This document shows positions 35,833 to 47,889 of a stretch of DNA of 64,000 nucleotides, in pieces; the first letter of the stretch is position 1, and every line of letters starts with the position of its first letter. A program made the translations under genes and the position numbers. Where the stretch lies: contig NZ_CP034035.1 in NCBI RefSeq assembly GCF_005484945.1, positions 3,100,001 to 3,164,000 on the forward strand, given 5' to 3'. This DNA comes from Brenneria rubrifaciens (GTDB lineage: Bacteria > Pseudomonadota > Gammaproteobacteria > Enterobacterales > Enterobacteriaceae). Under the pieces are notes generated by a model, which was given only the letters and a program-made list of their open reading frames with translations, was not told the DNA's origin and did no database searches.

Positions 35833-36837
35833 TTAGTGCCGGCTGAGTGAGCCACGGCGATACAGATTTCGCCGAATACGATTCAGGCCCGGCTTCGGCC
35901 TTTTCGGTTCATCCAGACTGGCCAGCACCAATTCCAACACGCGCTCAGCGACTTCACGATGACGCTGGGCGACAGACAAAACCGGGCATTCCAGAAAATC
36001 CAGCAACTCATTATCACCAAAGGTCGCTATAGCCAGATTATTCGGCAAGCGCCCGTTTTGTTTCAGCGTCACATCCATCACCCCTTGCAACAGCGGAAAA
36101 GACGTGGTGAACAACGCCTTTGGCATAGGATGATCTTTAAGATAATCAGCAAACACCGCAGCGGCCGCTACGCGTTCATAACTGTTGGCATAAAGGTAAT
36201 TAATCTTCCGGGGGTCATCCGCCCAGGCCTGGCGAAAACCCTGTTCGCGCAGAAAACTGACGGAAAGCTCCGGCAGTGCGCCCAGGTAAAGTACGGACTC
36301 CGCCGGTACTTTTCTAAGCTCTTGCGCCAGCATCTCGGCATCATCCAGATCGGCACCAACCACACTGGTAAAGTGCTCACGATCCAACGCTCTGTCTAAC
36401 GCGATAATCGGCAGGCCGCCGTTTGCCCAGCGTTGATAAAAGGGATGCTCGGGCGGCAACGCCGTGGATACGATGATCGCATCAACCTGACGCTGCAACA
36501 GATGCTCGATACAGCGCATTTCATTATCAGGTTGATCCTCGGAGCAGGCGATCAAAAGTTGGTAGCCGCGTTGACGGGCCTGACGTTCCAGATAATTGGC
36601 AATTCGGGTATAGCTGGTATTTTCCAGATCCGGAATAACCAAACCAATAGAGCGGGTGCGCCCGGCACGTAATCCAGCAGCGACGGCATTGGGATGATAA
36701 TTATGTTCCCTGACCACAGCCATGACTTTCTCAACGGTCTTATCACTGACACGATATTGCTTGGCCTTCCCGTTAATCACATAGCTGGCAGTAGTGCGTG
36801 AAACACCCGCAAGACGCGCGATTTCATCCAGTTTCAC
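35833..36837 (-). CDS. cra: Catabolite repressor/activator Cra (FruR)
   Basis: LacI-family regulator of central carbon flux, released from DNA by fructose 1-phosphate or fructose 1,6-bisphosphate. 334 residues, E. coli length. N-terminal helix-turn-helix and hinge [20 protein letters not shown]..., then a periplasmic-binding-protein-like sugar domain with [20 protein letters not shown] near 64 and [18 protein letters not shown] near 148. GTG start, as in E. coli. Confidence 0.97.
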   Translation of the reverse strand: MKLDEIARLAGVSRTTASYVINGKAKQYRVSDKTVEKVMAVVREHNYHPNAVAAGLRAGRTRSIGLVIPDLENTSYTRIANYLERQARQRGYQLLIACSEDQPDNEMRCIEHLLQRQVDAIIVSTALPPEHPFYQRWANGGLPIIALDRALDREHFTSVVGADLDDAEMLAQELRKVPAESVLYLGALPELSVSFLREQGFRQAWADDPRKINYLYANSYERVAAAAVFADYLKDHPMPKALFTTSFPLLQGVMDVTLKQNGRLPNNLAIATFGDNELLDFLECPVLSVAQRHREVAERVLELVLASLDEPKRPKPGLNRIRRNLYRRGSLSRH

Positions 36838-37052
36838 GTTAACCCCTTAGTAAGCCGGATAAATAAAATGGCGATGACCATAAGCTCATCATGGATATCG
36901 CGTAGATCTAACAGCAGAAGTTGCCGAACGGCAACCGCTTTTATCATATATCCTTCAGATTACAAGTGAAGTGATGTGGCTGAACGTGTTCGCTCGCCCG
37001 CTTTCTTTACGCCTGTTAAATCGATATATAAGGATATAGCCGGAAAAAACTT

Positions 37053-37080
37053 AGAGGCCCGATAATATTATCGGGCCTCT
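37053..37080 (-). terminator. Terminator of ilvIH
   Basis: A 28-base perfect palindrome with arms AGAGGCCCGATAAT, followed on the minus strand by a run of six Ts. It lies 28 bases after the ilvH stop codon. The centre can open as a short loop. Confidence 0.85.
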
Positions 37081-37108
37081 AAAGAAAAAAAGCAGCGAAA
37101 AATAGATA

Positions 37109-37606
37109 TCAGCGCATGACCTTATCGCCCCGGGCGACGCCTACAATCCCAGAACGCGCCACTTCCACAATCTCAGCCACTTCACGCACGGCATTCAGGA
37201 AGGCATCCAGTTTATCGCTGGTGCCCGCCAGTTGAACGGTGTATAGCGAAGACGTCACGTCGACGATCTGTCCGCGGAAAATATCCGCGCAGCGTTTTAC
37301 TTCTTCGCGGCCGTATCCGGTTGCCTGTAATTTAACCAGCATGATTTCACGTTCAACGTGAGAGTGCGCGCCTTGCCCCAATTCACTAACGCGCAATACG
37401 TCCACCAGCTTGTGCAGTTGCTTCTCGATCTGCTCCAGCACTTTTTCATCACCAACGGTCTGAATCGTCATGCGTGATAGCGTTGGATCGTCAGTGGGCG
37501 CGACCGTCAGGCTTTCAATATTGTAGCCACGCTGTGAAAACAGGCCGACGACACGCGACAGTGCACCTGATTCATTTTCAAGTAATACTGATAAAATCCG
37601 ACGCAT
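37109..37606 (-). CDS. ilvH: Acetolactate synthase III small subunit IlvH
   Basis: Regulatory subunit giving valine feedback inhibition to AHAS III. 165 residues. N-terminal ACT domain ([20 protein letters not shown], with Gly/Asn residues of the valine site) and a C-terminal ACT-like domain from about residue 80. Two bases downstream of ilvI, the usual operon order. Confidence 0.96.
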   Translation of the reverse strand: MRRILSVLLENESGALSRVVGLFSQRGYNIESLTVAPTDDPTLSRMTIQTVGDEKVLEQIEKQLHKLVDVLRVSELGQGAHSHVEREIMLVKLQATGYGREEVKRCADIFRGQIVDVTSSLYTVQLAGTSDKLDAFLNAVREVAEIVEVARSGIVGVARGDKVMR

Positions 37607-37608
37607 TA

Positions 37609-39327
37609 TCAGGTTCTCTCCGTTTTGCTAAGCCACATTTCATCCATCGCCCCGCCGCGAATCTGCATAGGATAAACGTGCTCACTGCTGTCGATATTGA
37701 CATCGACAAAGACCAGGCGATTTTTCTGCGCCAGTGCTTGCGCCAACTTGCTTTCCAGTTCATCCGGCGTATTGATGGAAATGCCGATATGTCCGTAAGC
37801 CTCGGCCAGCTTCACGAAATCCGGCAGCGATTCCATATAGGAGTAAGAGTGACGACCAGAATAAATCATATCCTGCCACTGTTTTACCATGCCCAGAAAA
37901 CGATTATTCAGGTTAACCACCACGATTGGCAACTCATACTGTAACGCGGTGGACAACTCCTGAATATTCATCTGGATACTGCCGTCGCCGGTGACACAGA
38001 TAACGGTTTCTTCCGGCAGAGCGAGCTTGATCCCCAGCGCTGCGGGCAGACCGAATCCCATGGTTCCCAATCCGCCGGAGTTCACCCATCGGCGTGGCAA
38101 ATCAAAGGGATAATAGAGCGCGGCGAACATCTGATGCTGGCCCACATCCGACGCGACATAAGCTTTACCGCCGGTCAGACGGTGCAGCGTTTCGATCACC
38201 GCCTGTGGCTTGATGCTGTCACCGTCGGTGCTGTATTTCAGGCAATGCCGGGTACGCCATTGTTCAATGTTCCGCCACCAGTCGCGCAACGCATCAAACT
38301 GCTGTTGCGCCTCATCCTGAGCCAGCAATTCGAGCATCAGGCCCAGTACCTGTCTGGCATCGCCTACGATCGGAATATCCGCTTTTACCGTTTTGGAAAT
38401 GGACGCGGGATCGATATCAATGTGCAACACGGTGGCATTAGGGCAATACTTCGTCAGATTATTGGTGGTGCGATCGTCGAAACGCACGCCGACCGCGAAA
38501 ATAACGTCGGCGTTATGCATCGCCATGTTGGCTTCATACGTACCGTGCATACCCAGCATGCCAAGACATTGGCGATGCGTCCCCGGGAAACCGCCCAGCC
38601 CCATCAATGAACAAGTAACGGGAAGATTGAGCTTTTCGGCAAACGCCAACAGCTCCTCGTGACAGCCTGAATTAATAACGCCGCCACCGCTGTAGATAAT
38701 CGGTTTTTCAGCCGCCAGCAGCGTTTGCAACGCGCGCCGAATCTGTCCCTTATGTCCCTGCACCGTCGGGTTGTAGGAACGCATGCTGACATGACCGGGG
38801 TAAACATAAGGTAGCTTATTAGCCGGGTTCATCACATCTTTCGGCAAATCCACCACCACCGGGCCGGGGCGTCCGCTTGATGCCAGATAAAACGCTTTTT
38901 TCAGTACCGTCGGTACATCTTCCGGTTGTTTGACCAAAAAGCTGTGTTTCACGATAGGCCGGGAAATCCCCACCATGTCGCATTCCTGAAACGCATCATA
39001 GCCAATCAGCGATGTCGCCACCTGACCGGACAGCACCACCAGAGGAATTGAATCCATATAGGCAGTCGCAATACCGGTAATCGCGTTGGTTGCACCAGGG
39101 CCGGACGTCACCAGCACCACCCCAACCTCGCCCGTGGCACGCGCATAGCCATCGGCCATATGCACAGCGCCTTGTTCGTGGCGAACCAAAATATGTTCAA
39201 TGCCGCCGACCGTATGCAAGGCGTCGTAAATATCCAGCACAGCACCGCCGGGATAGCCGAACACATGTTTTACGCCCTGATCGATCAACGATCGGACCAC
39301 CATCTCGGCGCCTGACAACATCTCCAT
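37609..39327 (-). CDS. ilvI: Acetolactate synthase III large subunit IlvI
   Basis: Thiamine diphosphate and FAD enzyme making 2-acetolactate or 2-aceto-2-hydroxybutyrate for valine, leucine and isoleucine. 572 residues (574 in E. coli). The catalytic glutamate is in [16 protein letters not shown] near 48, the FAD region in the middle, and the ThDP motif [12 protein letters not shown] through NLNN near 440. The ATG at 39327 ([11 protein letters not shown]) is chosen by family length. A second isozyme, ilvBN, lies 22 kb away. Confidence 0.96.
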   Translation of the reverse strand: MEMLSGAEMVVRSLIDQGVKHVFGYPGGAVLDIYDALHTVGGIEHILVRHEQGAVHMADGYARATGEVGVVLVTSGPGATNAITGIATAYMDSIPLVVLSGQVATSLIGYDAFQECDMVGISRPIVKHSFLVKQPEDVPTVLKKAFYLASSGRPGPVVVDLPKDVMNPANKLPYVYPGHVSMRSYNPTVQGHKGQIRRALQTLLAAEKPIIYSGGGVINSGCHEELLAFAEKLNLPVTCSLMGLGGFPGTHRQCLGMLGMHGTYEANMAMHNADVIFAVGVRFDDRTTNNLTKYCPNATVLHIDIDPASISKTVKADIPIVGDARQVLGLMLELLAQDEAQQQFDALRDWWRNIEQWRTRHCLKYSTDGDSIKPQAVIETLHRLTGGKAYVASDVGQHQMFAALYYPFDLPRRWVNSGGLGTMGFGLPAALGIKLALPEETVICVTGDGSIQMNIQELSTALQYELPIVVVNLNNRFLGMVKQWQDMIYSGRHSYSYMESLPDFVKLAEAYGHIGISINTPDELESKLAQALAQKNRLVFVDVNIDSSEHVYPMQIRGGAMDEMWLSKTERT

Positions 39328-39586
39328 GGTTTTGCCTCTTAACACAACAGGGTTTTAAATATAACCAATTAACGTAATGCGGGATTATGACTCAGGCTCA
39401 CAGCAAAAAACCACCACGCCTTGAGGTTCTTATAGAGAATAAGTCGCAGAAAGAACAATATTTCAAACAACAAACTGAAAATAAACTTTTATACCTTATA
39501 CATTCTTCACAAAATCCAGCATGAAATCTTGAGACTAAAACAAATAATTATCCAGAGGCAAAATGCCTTCCTTACAACGCAGACCA

Positions 39587-39727
39587 TCATGATTCCAGAT
39601 ATACAGCATCGATTTTCAACTCGAGGCATTGATCGATCACCATGCGACACAGCTCCATGCCCATAAAGGATTCTGTATTTGCAACAGGCGACTTATAGGA
39701 AAAAATTTCAGCCATACAATCGTACAT
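39587..39727 (-). CDS. Possible small protein, unrecognised
   Basis: A 46-codon frame read on the minus strand from an ATG at 39727 (a second ATG is at codon 5). Its predicted protein begins MYDCMAEIFSYKSPVANTES, continues as an amphipathic helix (MELCRMVIDQCLELKI) and ends DAVYLES. The residue mix looks protein-like, but there is no clear ribosome site and I recognise no family. It sits where leuO is found in E. coli and may be a real small gene, a decayed remnant or chance. Confidence 0.3.
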   Translation of the reverse strand: MYDCMAEIFSYKSPVANTESFMGMELCRMVIDQCLELKIDAVYLES

Positions 39728-39833
39728 TATTTGGTTCGCAGTCTACCGTCATTGTTCAAAACCGCAACGCTATTTCTGACATAAACAGCGGGCTATCGAG
39801 AGACTGCTTAACGTGCGTCACGTCAATCAACGA

Positions 39834-39862
39834 TTGACATAACCCCGAAAATCAAGTACCAA
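39834..39862 (+). promoter_or_regulatory. Promoter of leuLABCD
   Basis: TTGACA (39834-39839), a 17-base spacer, and TACCAA as a weak -10 (39857-39862). E. coli leuLABCD has the same strong -35/weak -10 design. The inverted repeat at 39822-39838 overlaps the -35. Confidence 0.7.
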
Positions 39863-39896
39863 TAGAGCGTTATCAAATTTCAAATGACGGGGCATT

Positions 39897-39980
39897 ATGT
39901 TCAATTTCACTCTCCTACTAGGCCTACTACTAAACGCATCTCTATTGCGCGGTATGCTGGTGGGCAGGATTCAGAACTGA
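39897..39980 (+). CDS. leuL: leu operon leader peptide LeuL
   Basis: 27-residue leader (MFNFTLLLGLLLNASLLRG...) with nine leucines, six of them encoded by the rare CTA codon. It aligns with E. coli LeuL (LLLLNASSLRG). Ribosome stalling at these codons when leucyl-tRNA is scarce prevents formation of the downstream terminator. A GGGG ribosome site lies just upstream. Confidence 0.92.
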   Translation: MFNFTLLLGLLLNASLLRGMLVGRIQN

Positions 39981-39996
39981 TTTCACGCCACCCAAT

Positions 39997-40029
39997 AAAA
40001 ACCCGCGCTGATGCGCGGGTTTTTTTTTA
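39997..40029 (+). terminator. Leucine attenuator terminator
   Basis: AACCCGCGC, loop TGAT, GCGCGGGTT, then a run of more than eight Ts, lying 16 bases after leuL and before leuA. It is the rho-independent half of the attenuator. Confidence 0.92.
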
Positions 40030-40067
40030 CGCGTCGGCGCCAAGAAACATGACAAGGAACCAAACTG

Positions 40068-42739
<2,672 letters not shown>

Positions 42740-42741
42740 CC

Positions 42742-44142
42742 ATGGGTAAGACGTTATATCAAAAATTGTTCGATGCGCACGTTGTTCACGAAGCGCCGAA
42801 TGAAACGCCTCTGCTGTATATCGATCGCCATCTGGTACACGAAGTCACGTCGCCGCAGGCTTTTGACGGCCTGCGTGCGATGGGCCGTCAGGTTCGTCAG
42901 CCGGGTAAAACCTTTGCGACCATGGATCACAACGTCTCGACCCAGACTAAAGACATTAACGCCAGCGGTGAGATGGCACGTATTCAGATGCAGGAGCTGA
43001 TCAAGAACTGTGCTGAGTTCGGCGTACAATTGTACGATCTGAACCACCCGTTCCAGGGCATTGTCCACGTTATCGGCCCGGAACAGGGCATGACGCTGCC
43101 GGGGATGACCATTGTGTGCGGCGATTCCCACACAGCGACTCACGGGGCGTTTGGCTCGCTGGCATTTGGGATCGGTACGTCAGAAGTAGAACACGTACTG
43201 GCGACGCAAACCTTGAAACAGGGCCGCGCCAAAACCATGAAGATCGAAGTGACGGGCGATACCGCGCCGGGTATTACCGCGAAAGATATCGTGCTGGCCA
43301 TTATCGGAAAAACCGGTAGCGCGGGCGGCACCGGTCATGTGGTTGAATTCTGTGGTAAAGCCATTCAGTCGCTGAGTATGGAAGGCCGTATGACACTGTG
43401 CAACATGGCGATTGAAATGGGCGCCAAAGCAGGTCTGGTGGCGCCGGATGAAATCACGTTCAACTACGTCAAAGGGCGGCAGTTCGCCCCGAAAGGCGCG
43501 AGTTGGGATGCGGCGGTCGCTTACTGGAGCACGCTGAAGTCCGACGACGACGCGCAGTTCGACACCGTTGTCACACTGGATGCGGCGCAGATCGCGCCTC
43601 AGGTGACCTGGGGCACCAATCCCGGTCAAGTTATCGCTGTCGATCAGGCCATCCCGTCTCCTGAATCCTTCAACGATCCCGTGGAACGCGCTTCCGCCGC
43701 CAAAGCGCTGGCTTATATGAATTTGCAGCCCGGCATAAAACTGACCGATATTGCGATCGATAAAGTGTTTATCGGTTCCTGCACTAACTCGCGCATCGAA
43801 GACCTGCGCGCGGCGGCCGAAATCGCCAAAGGGCGCAAGGTGGCGCAAGGCGTTCAGGCTATCGTGGTGCCAGGCTCCGGCCCGGTTAAAACGATGGCGG
43901 AGCTGGAGGGGCTGGATAAAGTGTTCATTGAAGCAGGTTTTGAATGGCGTCTGCCCGGTTGTTCCATGTGTCTGGCGATGAACAATGACCGTCTGAACCC
44001 CGGCGAACGCTGCGCGTCAACCAGTAACCGCAATTTTGAAGGTCGTCAGGGCCGTGCCGGACGTACGCATCTGGTCAGCCCGGCGATGGCCGCGGCCGCG
44101 GCTGTGACGGGGCATTTTGCCGATATCCGCAAGTTGAATTAA
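42742..44142 (+). CDS. leuC: 3-isopropylmalate dehydratase large subunit
   Basis: Isomerises 2-isopropylmalate to 3-isopropylmalate with LeuD; an aconitase-family enzyme with a [4Fe-4S] cluster. 466 residues, E. coli length. Cluster cysteines are in [13 protein letters not shown] near 347 and [12 protein letters not shown] near 407-410. The active-site motif [13 protein letters not shown] is near 127. Confidence 0.97.
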   Translation: MGKTLYQKLFDAHVVHEAPNETPLLYIDRHLVHEVTSPQAFDGLRAMGRQVRQPGKTFATMDHNVSTQTKDINASGEMARIQMQELIKNCAEFGVQLYDLNHPFQGIVHVIGPEQGMTLPGMTIVCGDSHTATHGAFGSLAFGIGTSEVEHVLATQTLKQGRAKTMKIEVTGDTAPGITAKDIVLAIIGKTGSAGGTGHVVEFCGKAIQSLSMEGRMTLCNMAIEMGAKAGLVAPDEITFNYVKGRQFAPKGASWDAAVAYWSTLKSDDDAQFDTVVTLDAAQIAPQVTWGTNPGQVIAVDQAIPSPESFNDPVERASAAKALAYMNLQPGIKLTDIAIDKVFIGSCTNSRIEDLRAAAEIAKGRKVAQGVQAIVVPGSGPVKTMAELEGLDKVFIEAGFEWRLPGCSMCLAMNNDRLNPGERCASTSNRNFEGRQGRAGRTHLVSPAMAAAAAVTGHFADIRKLN

Positions 44143-44155
44143 GGGAGAAACCAAC

Positions 44156-44758
44156 ATGGCTAAATTTACCCAACATACCGGTCTGGTGGTTCCCCTTGAT
44201 GCCGCCAACGTCGATACCGACGCCATTATTCCTAAACAGTTTCTGCAAAAGGTCACCCGTACCGGTTTTGGCCAGCATCTGTTTAACGACTGGCGTTTTC
44301 TGGATGAAGCCGGTCAGGAACCCAATCCTGACTTCGTGCTGAACAAACCACGCTATACAGGCGCCAGCATTTTGCTGGCCCGTGAAAACTTTGGCTGTGG
44401 TTCGTCGCGTGAACACGCGCCGTGGGCGTTAACTGATTACGGCTTCAAGGTCGTCATCGCGCCAAGCTTCGCCGATATTTTTTACGGTAACGCGCTCAAC
44501 AACCAACTGCTGCCCGTGACGCTGAGCGAAGCTGACGTGGATCAATTGTTTAAACTGGTAGACGGACAGGAAGGCATTACCTTTACCGTCGATCTGGAGA
44601 ATCAGGTTGTGCAGTGTGGGGGCAAGCGCTATCCATTTGAAATCGATAGTTTCCGTCGCCACTGCATGCTCAACGGGCTGGACAGTATCGGTCTGACGCT
44701 GCAACACGAAGCGTCCATCTCAGAATACGAGAAAAATCAGCCGTCATTCCTGCATTGA
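44156..44758 (+). CDS. leuD: 3-isopropylmalate dehydratase small subunit
   Basis: Swivelling subunit of the LeuCD dehydratase. 200 residues (201 in E. coli). It contains [17 protein letters not shown] near 17 and the aconitase swivel motif [16 protein letters not shown] near 78. GGGAG ribosome site upstream. Last gene of leuLABCD; the accessory island begins right after it. Confidence 0.97.
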   Translation: MAKFTQHTGLVVPLDAANVDTDAIIPKQFLQKVTRTGFGQHLFNDWRFLDEAGQEPNPDFVLNKPRYTGASILLARENFGCGSSREHAPWALTDYGFKVVIAPSFADIFYGNALNNQLLPVTLSEADVDQLFKLVDGQEGITFTVDLENQVVQCGGKRYPFEIDSFRRHCMLNGLDSIGLTLQHEASISEYEKNQPSFLH

Positions 44759-44769
44759 TCGCTTAATCA

Positions 44770-44789
44770 GGGGCACCGTCAGGTGCCCC
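44770..44789. terminator. Hairpin between leuD and the shiF-like gene
   Basis: GGGGCACC, loop GTCA, GGTGCCCC, lying 11 bases after leuD and 17 bases after the end of the oppositely directed transporter gene. There is no clear T run, so termination is likely but unproven. Confidence 0.5.
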
Positions 44790-44806
44790 CTGTGGTTCCG
44801 CCCCCG

Positions 44807-46012
44807 CTAACGCGGCCGTTGGCGCCAAATGCCCCCGCTCATTATGCAAAAGAGCAACGCCATCGCCAGCGCGCACACGATGAGCGCGGCCTCTCCCCAC
44901 CACATCGTCACCAGCGGAACAAGACAGGCGCTCAGGCCATAACCCAGCGTATGGCTGGTAGCGATCCACCCGGCCCCGGCCCCGGCCTGGAGCCGATCGC
45001 TCAGCAGCATTTGATAGGATGGGGTAGCGAGCGCCGCGCCGAACGAGGTAATCCCGCAGCCAAGATAAAACAGGGTCACGCCTCCCCATACCATCAATAC
45101 CAACCCCAACGTCATGATGCCGCCCGACAGGATCAACAGCACATAGGGTGTAAAAAGCTGCCGCCTTAACACCATAAACTGTGCCAGTAGCGCGGTAATG
45201 GCCGCCAGGCTCAGCAGCAGCGCCACCTGATGGCTGAGCGCTTGGCCGCTGGCGTACTGCCGAATTTTTAGCGCAGGCGATAACCCAAGCTGCATCAGGC
45301 TGACGACGGCGGCCAGACATAGCGCGCAGAACAAATAGAGCAACATATTGGTACGCAGCCGCACCGGTAAACGGGCGGCCGATATCTGAGGCGGTTCGCC
45401 CCGCTCACGCCAGATAATCAGCAACGCCAGCAAAGGCGCCAGCGCCATCAACCACAGCGGCGCCAGCGGATGCAACACCAGCACCGCCGACGCGCACAGC
45501 GGGCCGAACAGACGTCCGCAGCTTAAGCCGGAACTGATCGCGGCCAGCGCCCTCATGCGATGGTCCGGCCCCGCCCGCTGCTGGGCCCATACCTGACAGG
45601 CAGGCACCATACCAGAAACCGTCAGCCCGTAAACAATTCGCGCCGCAATCAATCCGCACAAACCCAGCGACGAGGACAACCCTCCCTGACTCATCCCCAA
45701 GCAGGCCAGCGCCAAGAGAATAAAACTCAATAAATACCCGCCCAACGACGCCACCACCACCGGTTTGCAACCGTATCGATCGATTCGTCGTCCCCACCAC
45801 GGCGAGGCGGGAAGAAAAAGAATTGAGCCCAACGTCAATAAACCCGCCCAAACTGACAGTGACAGTTTAGTTTCACTTACCAATACAGGTAACGCCACCA
45901 GCAGCCCATTCTGGCCGATACCCAACAGTCCGGCGCATAGCGCCAGCGGCCAATAATTTATCCTGGTGGATGATGTGGGTTTCCCCGATTCGAAAAAGTG
46001 TAAATATCGCAC
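44807..46012 (-). CDS. MFS transporter, ShiF/IucE-like (aerobactin locus)
   Basis: 401-residue major facilitator with about twelve membrane helices. The motif between helices 2 and 3 reads SPWWGRRIDRYGCKPVVV. Its position, divergent from iucA, matches shiF of the E. coli and Shigella aerobactin loci, whose product is thought to help export or make aerobactin. The N-terminal region YWPLALCAGLLGIGQNGLLV agrees with that family as I remember it. The start is a GTG at 46012 without a good ribosome site, so the exact start is uncertain. It shares the intergenic region with the Fur box and is probably iron-repressed too. Confidence 0.8.
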   Translation of the reverse strand: MRYLHFFESGKPTSSTRINYWPLALCAGLLGIGQNGLLVALPVLVSETKLSLSVWAGLLTLGSILFLPASPWWGRRIDRYGCKPVVVASLGGYLLSFILLALACLGMSQGGLSSSLGLCGLIAARIVYGLTVSGMVPACQVWAQQRAGPDHRMRALAAISSGLSCGRLFGPLCASAVLVLHPLAPLWLMALAPLLALLIIWRERGEPPQISAARLPVRLRTNMLLYLFCALCLAAVVSLMQLGLSPALKIRQYASGQALSHQVALLLSLAAITALLAQFMVLRRQLFTPYVLLILSGGIMTLGLVLMVWGGVTLFYLGCGITSFGAALATPSYQMLLSDRLQAGAGAGWIATSHTLGYGLSACLVPLVTMWWGEAALIVCALAMALLFCIMSGGIWRQRPR

Positions 46013-46035
46013 AATATGTAACTAACCCGTAGTTT

Positions 46036-46057
46036 TTGTGTATGTATACAAACACAA
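46036..46057. promoter_or_regulatory. Inverted repeat in the shiF-iucA intergenic region
   Basis: TTGTGT, 10 bases, ACACAA, with a central TGTATACA palindrome. It lies just upstream of the transporter gene and about 30 bases before the Fur box. The spacing does not fit CRP. The binding factor is unknown. Confidence 0.4.
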
Positions 46058-46084
46058 TTTTGATAATAAATTAACATTTGTATT

Positions 46085-46103
46085 GATAATAAGAATTATT
46101 ATT
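46085..46103 (+). promoter_or_regulatory. Fur box of the aerobactin operon
   Basis: GATAATAAGAATTATTATT matches the 19-bp Fur consensus at 15 positions by my count. A second partial GATAAT repeat begins at 46062. It lies 47 bases before the iucA ATG and implies iron repression of iucABCD-iutA, as in E. coli. Confidence 0.85.
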
Positions 46104-46149
46104 GCCAGAATTCAAGTTCTCATTTGGACGCACGAGAACTCTGCTCATT

Positions 46150-47889
46150 ATGAATATGCAGATATTAAATCAGGTATATGATGTGGCCGCTCAATGTTTT
46201 ATTAATTCATTGATAAGAGAAACTAAGGATTGGTATGTGGAACAAGCCCCTCATGCCCATGATCCAGCGGCATTAATTATCCCACTGTCGCCATCCCGGA
46301 CGCTCAGATTACCGCTCATCTATTTTTCTGCCACCCAGCATCACCGCTACCGGTTTCCGGCTCAACTCGTGTCTGACGGCAGTGTGCGGGATATTGATTT
46401 CCCCACGCTGGTTTCCACGCTGCTGGAGAAACCGGATATTGTCGGTCATCTGCCCGATAATGTGCTGTCCAGCTTCCGTCAGCGGGTACTGGAAAGCCAT
46501 CGGCACACGCATCAAGCCATCGCGCAGCGACTCGACTGGCCGGCGTTGCGCCGCAAACCGCTCACCTTCGCCCAGGCGGAGCAAGGTCTGCTGGTCGGCC
46601 ATGCGTTTCACCCGGCGCCGAAATCTCACGAACCTTTCAACCAGACTCAGGCTCAGCGCTATTTACCGGATTTCGCCGCCCATTTCCCGCTACGCTGGTT
46701 CGCCGTAGCCAAAGAGCAGATTGGCGGAGAGAGTCTCGGTATCAGCCTACAGCAGCGTCTGATGCGGTTCGCGGTGGAGAACGCGCCAGAGCTGATAGGC
46801 CATTTCACCGACGAGGTCTGGCTGCTGCCGATGCACCCGTGGCAGGCGGATTACCTCCTGCAACAGCGCGGATGTCAGCAGTTGATGCGGAACGGGTTGC
46901 TGCGTGACATGGGCGAGGCCGGAGAGCACTGGCTTCCGACCACTTCGTCGCGCTCGCTCTACTGCCCCACCAGCCGCGATATGATCAAGTTCTCCCTCAG
47001 CGTACGGCTGACCAACTCGATTCGCACGCTCTCCATCAAAGAGCTCAAACGGGGCATGCGGCTGGCCCGTTTGGGGCAAACGTCGCGCTGGCAGACCTTG
47101 CAGGCCCGCTATCCCACGTTCCGCGTGATGCAGGAAGATGGCTGGGCCGGGCTGCGGAATCTTGACGGCGAGATAGAAAACGAAAGCCTGTTCGCCCTGC
47201 GCAACAATCTGCTGTTTGGCGATGCGGGAAGTCAGACCAACGTGCTGGTCACGCTGACGCAGGCCGCCCCGGACGGTGGTGATAGCCTGCTGGTCGCCGC
47301 CGTCCGGCGGCTGGCTGTGCGGTTGTCCATGCCTCCGGCCCGCGCCGCACAGGTATGGCTGAGCGCCTACTGTCAGCATGTGCTGGCGCCGTTGTTCGGC
47401 GCTGAGGCGGATTATGGTCTGGTGCTGCTGGCGCACCAGCAAAATATTCTGGTGGAAATGAAGCACGACCTGCCGATCGGCATGCTGTATCGCGATTGTC
47501 AGGGCAGCGGCTTTACGCAACAGGCTCAGGCGTGGCTGGCGGAAATCGGTGAAGGCGAAGCGGAGAATCGCTTTACCACGCAACAACTGCTGCGCTATTT
47601 CCCCTACTACCTGCTGGTGAATTCGACGCTGGCGGTCACCGCCGCCTTAGCCGCCGCCGGCTTCGGCAACGAACAGCAACTGATGACGCAGGTACGCTCG
47701 GCCCTTGCCGAACTGCGCGCCACGGCCCTGACCACCGATTGTCTGGATTATGTGCTGGATAATCCGGTTTGGAACTGTAAGGGCAACTTTTTCTGCTATC
47801 TGCACGATCACAACGAAAACACCATCGTCGATCCCGCCGTGATCTATTTCGATTTTCCCAACCCTTTGTTAACTCAGGAAACGATATGA
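46150..47889 (+). CDS. iucA: Aerobactin synthase subunit IucA (NIS synthetase)
   Basis: NRPS-independent siderophore synthetase that couples the first acetyl-hydroxylysine to citrate. 579 residues from the ATG at 46150; the leading region DVAAQCFINSLIRETKDW matches E. coli IucA. IucA/IucC-family motifs: GHAFHPAPKSHEPFN near 160, HPWQADYLL near 235, SSRSLYCPTSRDMIKFSLSV near 275, and near the C-terminus KGNFFCYLHDHNENTIVDP. First gene of iucABCD-iutA behind a Fur box; its stop overlaps iucB. Confidence 0.95.
   Translation: MNMQILNQVYDVAAQCFINSLIRETKDWYVEQAPHAHDPAALIIPLSPSRTLRLPLIYFSATQHHRYRFPAQLVSDGSVRDIDFPTLVSTLLEKPDIVGHLPDNVLSSFRQRVLESHRHTHQAIAQRLDWPALRRKPLTFAQAEQGLLVGHAFHPAPKSHEPFNQTQAQRYLPDFAAHFPLRWFAVAKEQIGGESLGISLQQRLMRFAVENAPELIGHFTDEVWLLPMHPWQADYLLQQRGCQQLMRNGLLRDMGEAGEHWLPTTSSRSLYCPTSRDMIKFSLSVRLTNSIRTLSIKELKRGMRLARLGQTSRWQTLQARYPTFRVMQEDGWAGLRNLDGEIENESLFALRNNLLFGDAGSQTNVLVTLTQAAPDGGDSLLVAAVRRLAVRLSMPPARAAQVWLSAYCQHVLAPLFGAEADYGLVLLAHQQNILVEMKHDLPIGMLYRDCQGSGFTQQAQAWLAEIGEGEAENRFTTQQLLRYFPYYLLVNSTLAVTAALAAAGFGNEQQLMTQVRSALAELRATALTTDCLDYVLDNPVWNCKGNFFCYLHDHNENTIVDPAVIYFDFPNPLLTQETI

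Larger units (their letters stand above)
39328..39896. other. Intergenic region between ilvIH and leuL; leuO absent
   Basis: In E. coli this gap contains leuO. Here I find no LysR-type frame. It holds the divergent ilvIH and leu promoters and one small minus-strand frame (39587-39727). A 7-bp inverted repeat, GTCAATC/GATTGAC at 39822-39838, overlaps the leu -35. Confidence 0.7.

Noticed and set aside
46036..46057. CRP site in the shiF-iucA gap
   Set aside because: Half sites are separated by 10 bases rather than 6.
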